From contig JAAONU010000009.1 in NCBI GenBank assembly GCA_012932295.1, positions 7,481,535 through 7,545,534 of the forward strand: DNA of 64,000 nucleotides, written 5' to 3'. Each line of letters begins with the position of its first letter. Positions within the stretch are counted from its first letter, which is position 1. Below, in pieces: positions 32,972 through 45,290 of the stretch. The notes under the pieces are model-generated. The model had not been told where the DNA came from, searched no databases, and saw only the letters and a list, made by a program, of their open reading frames with translations. The position numbers and the translations under genes are program-made. This DNA comes from Cyclina sinensis (Eukaryota > Mollusca > Bivalvia > Venerida > Veneridae).

Positions 32972-35840
32972 CAAAATCCTGACTGACAAATAATGATGTT
33001 TCTGGGCATATAATTAGTTACGGAACACTGTTTTATCGTACTGACTCTTGTCTCTCAATAGTGTTTATTTTTTATTAGTATACTATTTGTGTATTTAATT
33101 CCATTATAGTGAAGTGAAATGTTTTTTTTTATTATTTCTACGTCAGATTAAAGACGGGCTATTCAGAAACAAACTTTACACCCATCTTAGGTCATTGAAG
33201 GACATAATTATGTCATCATAGGACATTTATCTCATTGTTTTATACGATCACCGGTTTCCATGGATAGTTGCACGTGTAAAAGAGATAAACTTTAGGTGTG
33301 ACAGTCATGTTTCATTTATTTTTCTACCCTGAGATAAATGAGAAAATAACAGTGTATGTACTTGTTATTGACCATGATAAAACGTCACCTTACTTCAGAG
33401 GTTATTTCCTACCATGTGTTCATAGAAATATCAACATTTAACTAAATTGATGTTTGTTAAGTAAACAGTACTTTAGAAATTTAGTTGAAGAATATAATGT
33501 TTGATTTTTTTATATCATTAATAATTCTTTTTAGTTTAGTTGAATGAAATGAATAGACATATTTCTTTACTTTGTTCTCTCCTCATCAAGTATGTTCTAT
33601 TTGAACATCTGTTGCAAAAAACATGATCCGAAATTGTTTATTTTGCGATAGCGTATTGTAAGGTCTCTCAACAGGTTTAACATCTGCAATCGACTCTTTT
33701 AGAGATTCCATAGCTTAAAATAAATTTCTTAAGCACATATAGTGCCTAGTAAACTGAAGTTGATATTCAACCAAAACTAACATGTTTAATTCTATATTGG
33801 TATAAAGGCCTTAGAAAGCAATCTTATCAGGAAAATATCAAATTATTTATATGAGATCGAAAGATTTAAAAGTCCGAAAGGTGCCTGTAACAAATAGACA
33901 AATATGTAAACGCACTGCATTCTTCATGAAAAACTATATATATTTAGTATATATTTATATGTGAGCCTGATTGCTGTAATGTTAACAGGTGTTAGTAAGT
34001 AAATATCATTAATTGTAAGGAACAGCGAGAGAAGAAGAAAGATCTGCTCTGGAGACAGAGGCAAAGTACGCTTAAGTCCAGCAAAATGTATTATAACCAG
34101 GTAGTTTCCGTGAACGAATTCACGTCAACTGTTAGACAGTTAACGACAATTTTTTTTAAAGACCACACATTAGAAACACTGGTCATCTAAAGCTGAGGTA
34201 AATAGGAGTTCAATCCAGATGAGCTGTCAAAGTTGGGGGTTTGATATAACGGCGTGGCATTCCATTGCTTGTTGGTTTGTGGTCAATACTGGTTTGTCTG
34301 GTAAGTCTGTAGAAATTCCCTTCCAATGGTGGGTCCGAAAACCGGTAGCTGATTGACCCTTCAGCTCACGGCTCCCTTCTCATACTCTGGAACAATCACT
34401 GAATCGGAGTAAATAATTAATTTACTTATTATTGTGTCCCCGACTTATATTCAAGCAATTATTGATACCTCCAACTCCTGACACTGGATCCGATGTATGA
34501 ACGGCTAGGGCTGAAAAGTCCCTGATTTTCTGAAACTCTAGTGTCCATCCCTGTCAAATTCACGTCACTGGTGACTAATATTAAGTTTAAACAAGTGATT
34601 CAGTCTTGCAGTTGAAAAACAAAATGATGATATTTTGAATTGAAGAATGTCTATGTATTTATCCACATGTTATTAAACTTTCAGATAGTAAGAAATAATT
34701 CAAGCATGCATAAAAAACCAGAAATTGTGTTTGTTTTATGTTGCTATGAAATAGTTTTTCTGTGAAAGAGATACAATTTTGACGTCTTCAATTGTATGAC
34801 TTCTTAGTTAGAAAAGAAACAACACATTTTGTCTTCCTTAGTAGACTTTAAACCGGGTTCAGAGATAGAAAAAATGAAATTTTTATTCTGATAAATATAA
34901 ATCATATAATTATAATATTTCTGAATTAAAAAAACATGAAAATTGTAACCGAAAAAATGAACGAAAACGATTCCTTGATTTTAACATATTTGCAGGTGAG
35001 ACTCTGAAAAGAAGGATTTAAAAGAAGACATCATATATGTGACAAATTTTTATAATGCCCACAAATAGTTCCCATAATTTTGCATATTATATTCTCATAG
35101 ACTTTTTTGGTTCGACAATTTTATGTCACTGACGAAACAAAAGTTGGCTGACTTGGAAGATTTGTAGCAATAAAATGAGTTAATGTATAACACATAATAA
35201 TAATGATAATTTAAAATCAAAAGAAATCACTTCTATTCTATTTCTGTAAAATTTATTCAAGTACAGAAATGATAAGCGTTACAGAAGATTTAATTTACAC
35301 TTGGAAATGTAAACATTTATTGTAACTTCTTTCACACATAAACTAAATGGTTTGAATAAGTAACTTACAAACATTTTTATACATTTTTATCCGTTTATTA
35401 CATTTATAATTTCGTTTCAAATTTCACAAACCTTATTAGTTAAGAAGTTCTTTAGGAAAATATTTCTGACATATTTCAACCACTGTTTATATATCTATTT
35501 CCGGCCCATTAGAATTTTTGTAGGCAGTGGCCAGTGAAACGATACAGGAAGAAAGCGAGCACTTTGCACGGCAAAATAAAACACTGAAGCTGAGATCATA
35601 GCATGCTAATTTGTGAAGGGAACGAAACCAATTATAGATTTATGTGAAAACAAACAGTTCTGTTTTCAGCTTCATCGTCTTCTGAATGATTTAAATTAAC
35701 AAAAAGTAAAAATAAACCATAGATTTCAAGAATCTGACTTAAAAGATTGCTGTATCAAAATACAAATATATTAAAAAATTACGAGTAAAAAAAAAATGAA
35801 AAAAAAAAATTATATTTGTCAATTTTTCATTTTTGCTTCA

Positions 35841-37223
35841 GACTTTCATGTCGAAGTCGTTTAATTTCAAACAATTAATATTGTAAATGTTATAAATGGT
35901 AAAAGGTAAAGAAAAAAAAACGAATAATGACACAAACTTGTCAATGATCACGTGACGCGTGATAATAAGCAGCAAGGTTTTCGCCGTGGAACTCTCTGCT
36001 GCATTTGTAGACAGCCTTTTGTGTTGAAACACAAATAAATCGGTAAGTCTGTTTTAATATCAATCGATTAGAATATTTAAGACTAAATTAAGTTTAATTA
36101 ACGAATTGATAAGCAGTAGTAGAAATTAAGTCAATCTAAAGCTTTTGTAACATTTTTAAAACTGTCTTGTCATACGTTTTGAGTTTACGCGCTCAAGTTG
36201 TCTTGTACAAATATGTTTTTACAAGCTAAGGTACGAAATAAATAGAAGCTGTTTTTGTATAATATAATAAACCTTCAGTTGGTCATCGATTTGCAGAGAC
36301 ATTCTTTGTAATGATAGCTCTTAATCAGCTGGGGTTGAAAATGTGTGTATTATCTCTCACGAAATATAACGACTCCCTAAACTGAAACAACCTTCTCTTT
36401 TTTGCATTGCAAGTTTTCTCAGTCCTTTAAAATGGATTGTTATACGTGCTTCTTCAAAATGGTTTAAAATATATATTTTCTGTTAACTGATGTGGTTAGC
36501 TGATCTTTGGCGGATTACATCTTTAAGGACAAACAATTTAGAAACAAAGAGAAGTATAAATGTAAACTGAAAGAATTTTATTTTATGACAAAAATTATGA
36601 ATAGAAGAAGATATTTAAAATATCAGTGCATAGTCGTCTTAGAGTCTATTATACATTTTTGGGACGATATAACTTATAGTGGAAGCTCAAAAAATAGGCA
36701 GTATGTAAAGAAATGCTTTAAATGTCTTGTTAGCTAAATATTTGGAAGCCAGATTAAAAATTATGATACAATGTCAGTTTCTAGTTGCATACAGTGTGCT
36801 TGTCTAGCAGTTTGAACAGCCACCATAATATAATATTTGTAGGACTTTGGTCTTTTGAGTAAGACAGTAAAAGACAATTATGTTAAATGAAGTTTTGGGA
36901 AATTTAAGCCTTAATTATTCCAAACGCCAAACTGTTTTTTCGGTGATTCCGTGTTTATCAACCATACTTGGTTAAGTGAGCATCACTTCGATGCTCTTGA
37001 TTTCTTGCAAGAAAGTTGATCTTATCTATAATATAAACTGCCCGTGTATTGGTTTCAATGGAGTATTTTGAGTCGTTTGGTTTCAAGTTGTATTATTTAT
37101 ACTGTTTTCCCCGTTCTTTATCGCTTAAACTTTCGAGACAGTAACATAATTTAGAAATATATTATGACTTTGTAACATAGTCATCAATATTTTGTTTTAT
37201 CTTTGAACGAATACAGCTACAAT
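35841..37223. other. Upstream region of the one-sushi gene; nothing recognised
   Basis: AT-rich sequence without recognisable coding exon or repeat family. A short frame at 36507-36737 has no domain or splice context. Promoter elements cannot be assigned with confidence. Confidence 0.45.
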
Positions 37224-40200
37224 ATGTGGAACAGTGTAAGACTGGCGGTAGTGTTACTAGCCATGTTTCCTGGTAAGTCAACATTCTAGTTTATGAGTTT
37301 GGACTGAACTTAAAAATTTAAAACGTCAACTTAAACAATGTGCATGGAAACTTGTATGTTAAGAATTTTATGACCACCATGACTTCTAGTATCGCCAAAT
37401 TGTCATATAGCTCTATGTCTAAAACTTAATTCCTATACCGTAATTTTGTTTATTCACTTGTCTCACCTATTTGTGCCTTTCGTTTATGAAATATTTACGT
37501 AAATATTTAATTTTAAGTACTATAAAATTAATACTCTAATGGTCATAATCGTTACAATTCTTTGTGAACTTGACAAACATAAAAGGCAAGAAATTGCGTT
37601 TAGTTCTGTTTTAACGAAACAAAGCAAATATAAAATTATAACCAGAAAAAATGCAGTCATAGAAATATAATCATTAGTTTTCACAGGCGACAAATTATAT
37701 TTATTAACTTAATTTGGCTAAAACATGCCAAGACGAAAGGAAATTTGAACCATTTACACCATATCAGTTTTATACGGCATTATATGAAATAAGACATTAA
37801 AACGACCCAGTAACTACCTAACATAGATAGTTTCCAGTTTTTGTGTGTACACGATATTCGTTGACTTGGTGTAGTTATTATTTTTGTATATAGGTCGTGT
37901 GATTGCCTGGTGTGATTGCTCAGATGCATCTTGCCCAAATGTACATAGTTGCTACAACTGTACTACGATCATTAACATATTTTGTGACGAAGAACACGAT
38001 GTAAGTGCGGATGCCTGTTTTGATCTGCTGGCTGCAAGCGAACACTCAAGAGCCGTTTACAATCAGGCGACCGGAAAATGCGTTCTAACAAAGGCATGCG
38101 TTGGACCTATGTACGATTCATCAAATCGTATTCTTTTCACGAAAACGTGTGAGACGGGTAATTGTTTTTTTTTTTTTTAATTACTTTGAATTTATTGTAG
38201 AATAACTAACGTTGCGACAAAACTTCATTTAAAGATAAAAAATTTTTCATACTTTTAGCGCCTAAAGTTATCGAACAACAATATCTTTTAAATAAAAAAG
38301 GGCGAATTGCATTTCAAATAATCATTTGTTGATAAACCTAGTATACTATTCATCTCATATCACCGGGCCGCCTGTTAACCTAGTATACTATATTCTTTAC
38401 GTTGTTTATTTCTTCTCGACAGTAAGCCTGCCTCATGGTTAACCATAAATCGAAGGTTCTAAAGTACAACATACATATATTGCGATACTAATTTGTGACT
38501 GAAACTAGTTCAGATAAGTCATAGTGATTTTAGGAGAGTCTCTTACAAGTAGACAAATTGACCAGCGCAACACAGCGTTTATTACAGAAGCCGGATCATT
38601 CACACTCGGAGAGCAAAAATAAAATTTTATTGAAGCGATTTTTCTTATCTTTCAGGCTGCTCCAATTACTCGATTACAAAGTTAGATGACACAGCCGTCG
38701 TTTTTGGAGCGGGTTCTTTCGATATCCACCAAAACGTGTATTGGTCGTCTTATTGTTTAGCCTTACTGTTTACCGCCCACACAGGATTGTACAGTGTCTT
38801 ACGATTCATTCCTAAATCGTTGTTACGTTTATACGACAAACTGCGGGGGCAATTGTGCCACTGAATCATCTTCTGGAAAGACGGTTTACAAGATTATGTG
38901 TAACATGGAAGGAGGTAAGCCCATAAAGCTATTCAACTTATTTAACTATAGACGCCTCTTTCAGAAATCTTCGGAAACACCTGTGATGAAAATCGCCGAA
39001 TTAGAATAACTTCGCAAGCTAGTACCAGAACTAAAGACTTGTTGCGATATTATGGCCGTGATGGTTCAAAGAAATTAAAAGAGACTTATCAGTTCTGTGT
39101 AAAACTTGAAGCTCTTTGCAGACCTATGAGATCTGCCGTTGATTTGGTTTATCGATTGTCTTGTTTTGGTGATATGATTAAGATTACTGTGTAGGTTATA
39201 AAGAAGAGAGATATTTTTAAACAAAACTGGCGGAACAGTAAAATAATGATCAGCTGTATTAAATAACTCAATGATTTTTTATACTGGATTTGATAATGCG
39301 ATTAATGTCACATTTCAATCTTAAATGCTAAATTGGAAATTCACTACCTGAACCAGTAAGGAAAACAAAGTCAATATGGAAAATAATGATTTACTCGGTT
39401 TTTGTAAAAGGGCCAAAACGAGATGCTATAATGCATGTAAAAAAATATTATTTTTTTATTGCGCGCATCCTTCCCGCCAAATTACAGTACAAACTGTTTG
39501 AAGGCAGTAACTTAACTGGTGCTACAGTATCTATACTTAAAATGTCAGTGTTTACTTTCCCAATTTCATGTGTCTTTGTACCACGGCTGCGTATCTTTTC
39601 TAAAGATACCTCTTATTAAAAATGCGGGCTCTGGCCAGTACGACAGTCCCCTGCCTAATAAAACTGGGTCAGTATAAAATCACCCTATTTATGACGTCTT
39701 AAATGTTTGACAGGCAAACCACTGCATATCTTGCAACCTTCTTACTGTTAAAAAGGTGCCGAAAAGGTGGTGAAAGCCAATTGATAATAAGACGAGGCAA
39801 TTCTTCCAGGTTTGATTTCACTTTTAAGAAGATTTCAGACCTTAACTCAGAACAGACTCACAAAAGTCGGAAACCAATTTCTGACTTGACATTCATTTGA
39901 AATGTAAACAAAACATTTTAAATAAAGTAAAGAATAGAGGTGATTCCTGTTTTCTTTTGCTGCTCTACTTACAGAATTTGAAAAGAAGTATGATACCATA
40001 TGTAATATTTAGGGGTTCTTTCTCGTTCACAAATGTTCTATTTATCTATATACATTATGTCTGTATAAAAAGTTATTGAATATAATTCTAAAACTGGTTT
40101 TCTTCTTAAAGAAGTAAATATTCAGTAGCTATTGTAAATATAATTAGGGCCAATAAACATTCTTTCTCAATCGACATGTTCTTAAAGTCTAATAATCGAT

Positions 40201-42797
40201 ATAAAATGTCAATCAATTAACTTCTTCAGGCAGTATAACCTACATAATGCACTTTCTTGCGTAATCTCTAATTTGTTGCGTTTGAAAAAAGTCGCCAAAA
40301 CTCAGTGTATGTCTAGGTTTTATAAAGGTGTAAAAAAAATTACTTACAAAAGCCACCGATGGCTGTGTGTATGTGGAATTGTTTTTCCTGCTAGAACAGA
40401 ACATTTCTGTCCACTACTTTTACAGTTTGACTGTGTTTGAAACAGGTTGCCAGTCTTTGTACACAAACGTAAAGATCACCTTAGTCTATAAACATTTTAC
40501 TCACCTAAGCTTAGACACCACCTTTGTTTAGAAACACCTAGCTTCCTCCTGCAGCTTACAAGCATTTCGACCAAGACTTTGATAAACACTAAAACCATAC
40601 CTGCATTTTACATGCATGTTAGCAACTAAAAATAATTTGTGCAAACTGAGCTTGACAAGTCCTGTTGACAAACATTTGACCAATCCTATTAACAGTCATT
40701 CCGACAACTACTGTTAACAAATATTTTGACCATCCCTAACTAAAAACATTTAGTCTACTAAGTAACCTATACCGATAATATGCGTTATTTTAAGTAAACT
40801 GTAGCAATAATATGCGTTATTTTAAGTAAACTATACCGATGCGTTATTTTAAGTAACCTATACCGATAATATGCGTTATTTTAAGTAAACTTTACCGATA
40901 ATATGCGTTATTTTAAGTAAACTTTACCGATAATATGCGTTATTTTAAGTAACCTATACCGATAATATGCGTTATTTTAAGTAAACTTTACCGATAATAT
41001 GCGTTATTTAACTTATTTTAACTACTTCTTTTTACAGACTGTGGACCTCTTGAGAATCCGCTTCACGGGGCTGTTCACACACCTGACGGAACAGCTTTCG
41101 GCAGCTTTGCATCATTCTCTTGCGATCCTGGTTATGTTACTTCGCACCAATCTTCAAGAAAATGCCAAGGAAATGCAGTATGGTCTGGTTCAAGCCCCAC
41201 ATGTAAGCTTGGTAAGGTTAAATTTATACACATGAGTGCCGACACTTTGTATGGCCTAACGTAACCTTATCAAAACAAAAGACAATTGTTTTTTTTTGAC
41301 AGTTTTACGCTGAGACTTTTTATATGTCTTTGTAAAATATCTGACTCCCTGGGTGGTGCTAAAAATAACCTAACTGCTAAAGTTTGAACAACTTGATAGA
41401 GGGCCACAGTGGAATGCTTCAAGCAAAATTTCAGAAGTCAGCGCCTTCTGGTTTCAGACAAGATGATATTTAAAGCTGTTCTTATATGAAACACCTGATC
41501 CCCGGGGATGAGAAAAAATGACAAGGTCCAATTTTCAAACCTATGGTTATTGTGGTTTTAGACAAGAAGAAACATTTTATTTGAAGAAGTTCCTTTATAT
41601 TTTTACGTAAAACATATGGCCCCCGGAAGGAGCCAATAGGGGCATAATTTAAAAATCTTTGTAGAGGTTCACAAATTTCAAGTCTCAGCCTTACGGTTTC
41701 TGACAAGATTTTTTTCAAGAGTTTTTTTTTTTTCTATAAGCGCCTAGGTAAAATAATCTGATACAAGGGGTGGAGCCTAAATGACAACAGAGGAAAAGTT
41801 TGAACAATCGTGGTAGATATAAATATTTATCTATATATTTCTATGTACAATGTGTGACCCCTAGAGTGGGGCCAAAAGTAACCCCAGAGAAATAGTTTTG
41901 GAAATCTTGGTAGAAGCCCACTAGAGAGTGAACAAAGAGAGTGCTACAAAGTGAACCTCAGAGCTCTGGGTTTTTGTGTGTTTTGGGGGTTTTGTAGGTT
42001 TTGGGGCTCTTGTGGTTTTAGGCAAAAAGATTTTAAAAGTTTTTTTCTTGTTGACATCACAACAAAAGTTCTGCATAGAATGATTTTTTTTAATACCGCT
42101 GTTTTTTTGACACATCCCTGCCAAGTTTCATCAAGTTTGACCAAGTTGATATTTTGTCTAAGGCAAAAAAAAGGACAAAAAGTGATCACAAAAGCTCGCC
42201 TTGAGCACCTTATGCTATGGCCAAAAAATAACACAAATAAAACACGAACTTAACTTTTTTATATATGATAATATGTATGTACAAGTATGCACCCCTTAAT
42301 CTATTGTAGAGTAATCTTTACTTCCCACTTAAAGCGTCTAAACACCTGTCTGTTTCAATCTGATCACCTCGGCCTTTATGCTATGCAATAGACCTCCGAC
42401 ATAATAAGGCGCCATCTTGGATCTACTTTTTTACGAACCATACGGAAATACCCGAAGTTTTACGATTGTTGTCTGTTTATCTATTTCAGAGACAAAGACA
42501 GCCACAGTTGCTCCAACCGTTAACAGTCTTTACATTATGCCGTGTATATGTTACACCAACAAGACATTTGTCAATTTGACACAGGAAGAAATAATTCAGC
42601 AACTCATCAAAGACACTAAGATTGACGAAAAAGACACTGCCCTTGCTCTGAGTAAACTCAACAGTAGATCTGATCCACGTATGTCTTCTAAAATGATTGG
42701 GGTCGTTTCGATAATAGTTTTGTCGATTATTGGTGGATTGATTATAATGTGTGACTTGCTGACCATACGCGCTAGTATTAGAAGGATACACGGCTAG
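37224..42797 (+). CDS. One-sushi paralogue of the receptor-like gene, with a frameshift in exon 3
   Basis: Five exons parallel the gene at 20652-30473: 37224-37272 (signal peptide), 37894-38157 and 38656-38914 (Cys-rich segments), 41038-41211 (one sushi domain) and 42490-42797 (juxtamembrane module, transmembrane helix, tail TIRASIRRIHG). All splice sites are intact GT-AG, phase 1. Exon 3 is 259 nt, one more than a multiple of three. Compared with the paralogue, one extra base near 38766 breaks the frame, and the shifted frame stops at 38862. Apart from that base the model would give about 350 residues. Either this is a young pseudogene, a null allele, or an assembly indel. The seven-sushi exon is absent from the intron between exons 3 and 4. 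Conservation on both sides of the break suggests constraint until recently. Confidence 0.75.
38656..38914 (+). pseudogene. Exon 3 of the one-sushi gene, disrupted reading frame
   Basis: The exon opens in frame (GCSNYSITKLDDTAVV, as GCSNYTLEKQDNTAVA in the paralogue) and after about 38766 the homologous reading (PPTQDCTVSY, CYVYTTNCGGNCATESSSG) continues in the next frame. Flanking splice sites are canonical. The break falls between two conserved cysteines. Confidence 0.8.
40761..41010. repeat. 32-bp minisatellite next to a splice acceptor
   Basis: About eight copies of a unit AAGTAAACTATACCGATAAT + ATGCGTTATTTT run head to tail and stop only about 27 bp before the acceptor of exon 4 (AG at 41036-41037). 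One copy is shortened (near 40835). Confidence 0.9.
41290..42215 (-). repeat. Diverged AGCTCACC-family repeat in the last intron
   Basis: The block contains 'GGTTTCAGACAAGA' and 'GACCCC...GGGGCCAAAAGTAACC' modules as in 44160-44880, and ends at GATCACAAAAGCTCGCCTTGAG, the reverse complement of the family's start. It is a decayed minus-oriented copy without coding capacity. Confidence 0.5.
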
Positions 42798-43569
42798 AAA
42801 TGTTGTACTTCTTACACTATTACGTATACATAAGCTGTATTGTTTTGATTTTGTTTTGTGACATGCTAGCTTGATGTATCTCGATGACTAACAGACTAAG
42901 CCCTTGCAGATGAACACTGTGTATAAAAAGACAAAAGCTACACAAAAACTCAATGATTAAGTTAATACTAAGAGAGACTATCATGTTGAGAAAAGATTGT
43001 AAAAACAAATTCCTTTTCAAGGTAAATTTATAATACGGAGAACTAACTTACCGAGCAAGACACAAAACAGACATAGGTTTTAATACATGAAAGTGCAGAC
43101 ACAGTTCTAGCAGAATAAAAAAGTAACATTTTACCAGATTATTGAATATAGTATTTAAATTATTTGTTTATATAAATTAAGACTTGATATCTTACTACAC
43201 AAAAATAAGATAAAATATATTAATACTACAATTTTAAAAGATACATGGATAAAAAAGCCATGACATTTTCCTGGATAAGAGTAAAGGCGTGACTTTTTCA
43301 AGACAAAAAAAAAAAAAAAAAAAAAAAACTTTGCATTCTAACAGTTAAAAGTGAAGACTTTGACTTCTCTTTCAAGACGTTAGCTTACGGACATCGGCAT
43401 CATGACAGTTACAGTAGCTTAAATTTGACATTAGTTCCTTTAAAGGCAGATGAGCATGTTTAATGAATGGAACAGATCTGCAAAAAGGGTTATTAATCAG
43501 TTGAATATCATTATTAGAAGCTGAAATATTGATTTACTACCGAAATATTTCAAGCTAATATTTTATAAA
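42798..43569. other. 3' flank of the one-sushi gene; nothing recognised
   Basis: AT-rich sequence. A run of more than 20 A lies at about 43303-43328. Candidate poly(A) signals for the upstream gene occur (for example AATAAA near 43116) but cannot be ranked. Confidence 0.4.
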
Positions 43570-45087
43570 ACAAGAGGGCCAATGGCCCTAAAGTGCTCAC
43601 CTGGGTTCAAAGATGAAAGAATTTTTTATGAATGTAATGATGCACATCACAGTAATGGACCAATGCAATTTCATTGCCATAGCTCCAAAAACAAAAAGTA
43701 GGTCAGTAGGTCAAAATATAGGTCATGAGATGACATTTTTGAAATCGGAACGAAAACCTGTACACACAGTCCAAATTTCATTGCCGTAGCTTTAAAACAA
43801 AAAAGTAGGTCAGTAAGTCAAAAATATAGGTCATGCTATGACATTTTTGAAATCGAATCGAAAAATTGTGCACATATCCAAATTTCATTGCCATAGCCCC
43901 AAAAACAAAAAGTAGGCCAGTAGATCAAAAATATAGGTCATGCGATGACATCTTTGAAATCGAAACGAAAAACTGGTCAAATGTTCCTATGTCATTGCTG
44001 TAGCTAAAAAACAAAAAAGTAGGTCAGTAGGTCAAATCATCTTGAAAAACTGTGCAAATGGTCCAAATTTTATTGCCATAGCGAAAAACTTAAAAAAATG
44101 AGAAAAAAATTTTTTTGGGTGGGGGGAGTCCTCCCCCCCCCCCCCCCCCGGGATGAGGGATGACCCCACTGTGGTCACAGTGCATACTACCAAAAATCTA
44201 AGCTCCAGGCCTTGCAGTTTGTGACAAGAAGATTTTTAAAGTTTTTTTGCTATATAACTCTATGTAAAATATGTGACCCCTTTGGCGGGGCCAGTTTTGA
44301 CCCAGGGGCCATGATTTTAACAATCTTGGTAGAGGTCTACTAGACAATGCTCAACACCAAATATCTAAGCTCCATGCCTTGTAGTTTTTCACAAGAAGAT
44401 TTCTAAAGTTTTCCCTATATAACTCTATGTAAATCAAGTAAGCCCTGGGCGGGGTCAGTTCTGACCCTAGGGTCATAATTTGAACAATCTTTGTAGAGGT
44501 CCACTAGATGATGCCTCATACTAAATATCTAAGCTCGAGGCCTTGCAGTTTCTGACAAGAAGATTTTTAAAGAATTTACCATATAACTCTTTGTAAAACA
44601 TGTGACCCCTTGGGCGGAGCCAATTTTGACCCAGGGGCCATGATTACCAAATATCTAAGCTCCATGCTTTGCAGTTTCTGACAAGAAGGTTTTTTTTAAG
44701 TTTTCCCTATATAACTCTATGTAAAACAAGTGACCCCCAGGGCGGAGCCAGTTCTGACCCCAGGGTCAAAATTTGAACAATCTTGGTAGAAGTCCACTAG
44801 ATGATGTCTCATACCAAATATCTAAGCTCCATGCCTTATTGTTTCAGACAAGATTTTAAAAGTTTTTCCTTTAAGTTGCCATAGCAACCAGAGTTCTGCA
44901 TAGAATTGAATTCTTTGAACAACTTTGGAAAAGCTTCATGCAAGGAACATCCCATGCAAGTTTCACTGAATTTGGCCTAGTGGTTTCAGAGGAGATGTCG
45001 TTTGAATGAAATTATTGACGCCTTACGACGCACACCGTACATTGGGGTATAACAAAAGCTCACTCTGGCACTGTGCCAGGTGAGCTA
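43570..45087 (-). mobile_element. AGCTCACC...GGTGAGC dispersed element, reverse copy
   Basis: It starts AAACAAGAGGGCCAATGGCC ... GTGCTCACCTG and ends CCAGGTGAGCTAAAA, the reverse complement of the ends of 9073-11082. Internal modules are different: a roughly 110-bp 'AAAAAGTAGGTCAGTAGGTC' repeat (43680-44060) and a roughly 175-bp 'TCTAAGCTCCATGCCTTGCAG' repeat (44190-44870). So elements share ends but carry different internal tandem arrays. A run of about 19 C lies near 44134-44150. Confidence 0.65.
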
Positions 45088-45174
45088 AAAGATATAAAAA
45101 TGGTGTTTCCTATCCTATGCGACGCGCACAGGTTTGCTATTTTTGTATTTCCCGCGTAAAGCCGCGGTGGTGCT

Positions 45175-45290
45175 TGGGAATGTCATGTGATCATTTCAAC
45201 AAAAAATACCATCGGTGTACCTTGCCGATTATCGATAGCGCCATTTGTTTCAAAAATGCCGTTGAATGACCACGTGACATTCCCATGATG
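45175..45290. repeat. Small inverted repeat with TCACGTGACATTCCC arms
   Basis: The arms GGGAATGTCATGTGATCATT (45177) and its near reverse complement ATGACCACGTGACATTCCC (about 45269-45287) enclose a 75-bp loop. It resembles a short MITE; no target duplication was recognised. Confidence 0.5.

Larger units (their letters stand above)
30885..35840. repeat. Segmental duplication, copy 2 (upstream of the one-sushi gene)
   Basis: This is the shorter counterpart of 1-11510. It lacks the Tc1 element and the 9073-11082 element, and gains a MITE (32417-32629) and two extra copies of a 63-bp unit (32783-32971). It also has a short private block at about 33060-33430. From about 35840 to the first exon at 37224 no similarity to copy 1 is seen by eye, and no gene is recognisable. 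Confidence 0.75.

Noticed and set aside
32717..33009. Two open frames with internal repeats (NNDRARLNKQERS-like)
   Set aside because: They only reflect the 63-bp tandem triplication.
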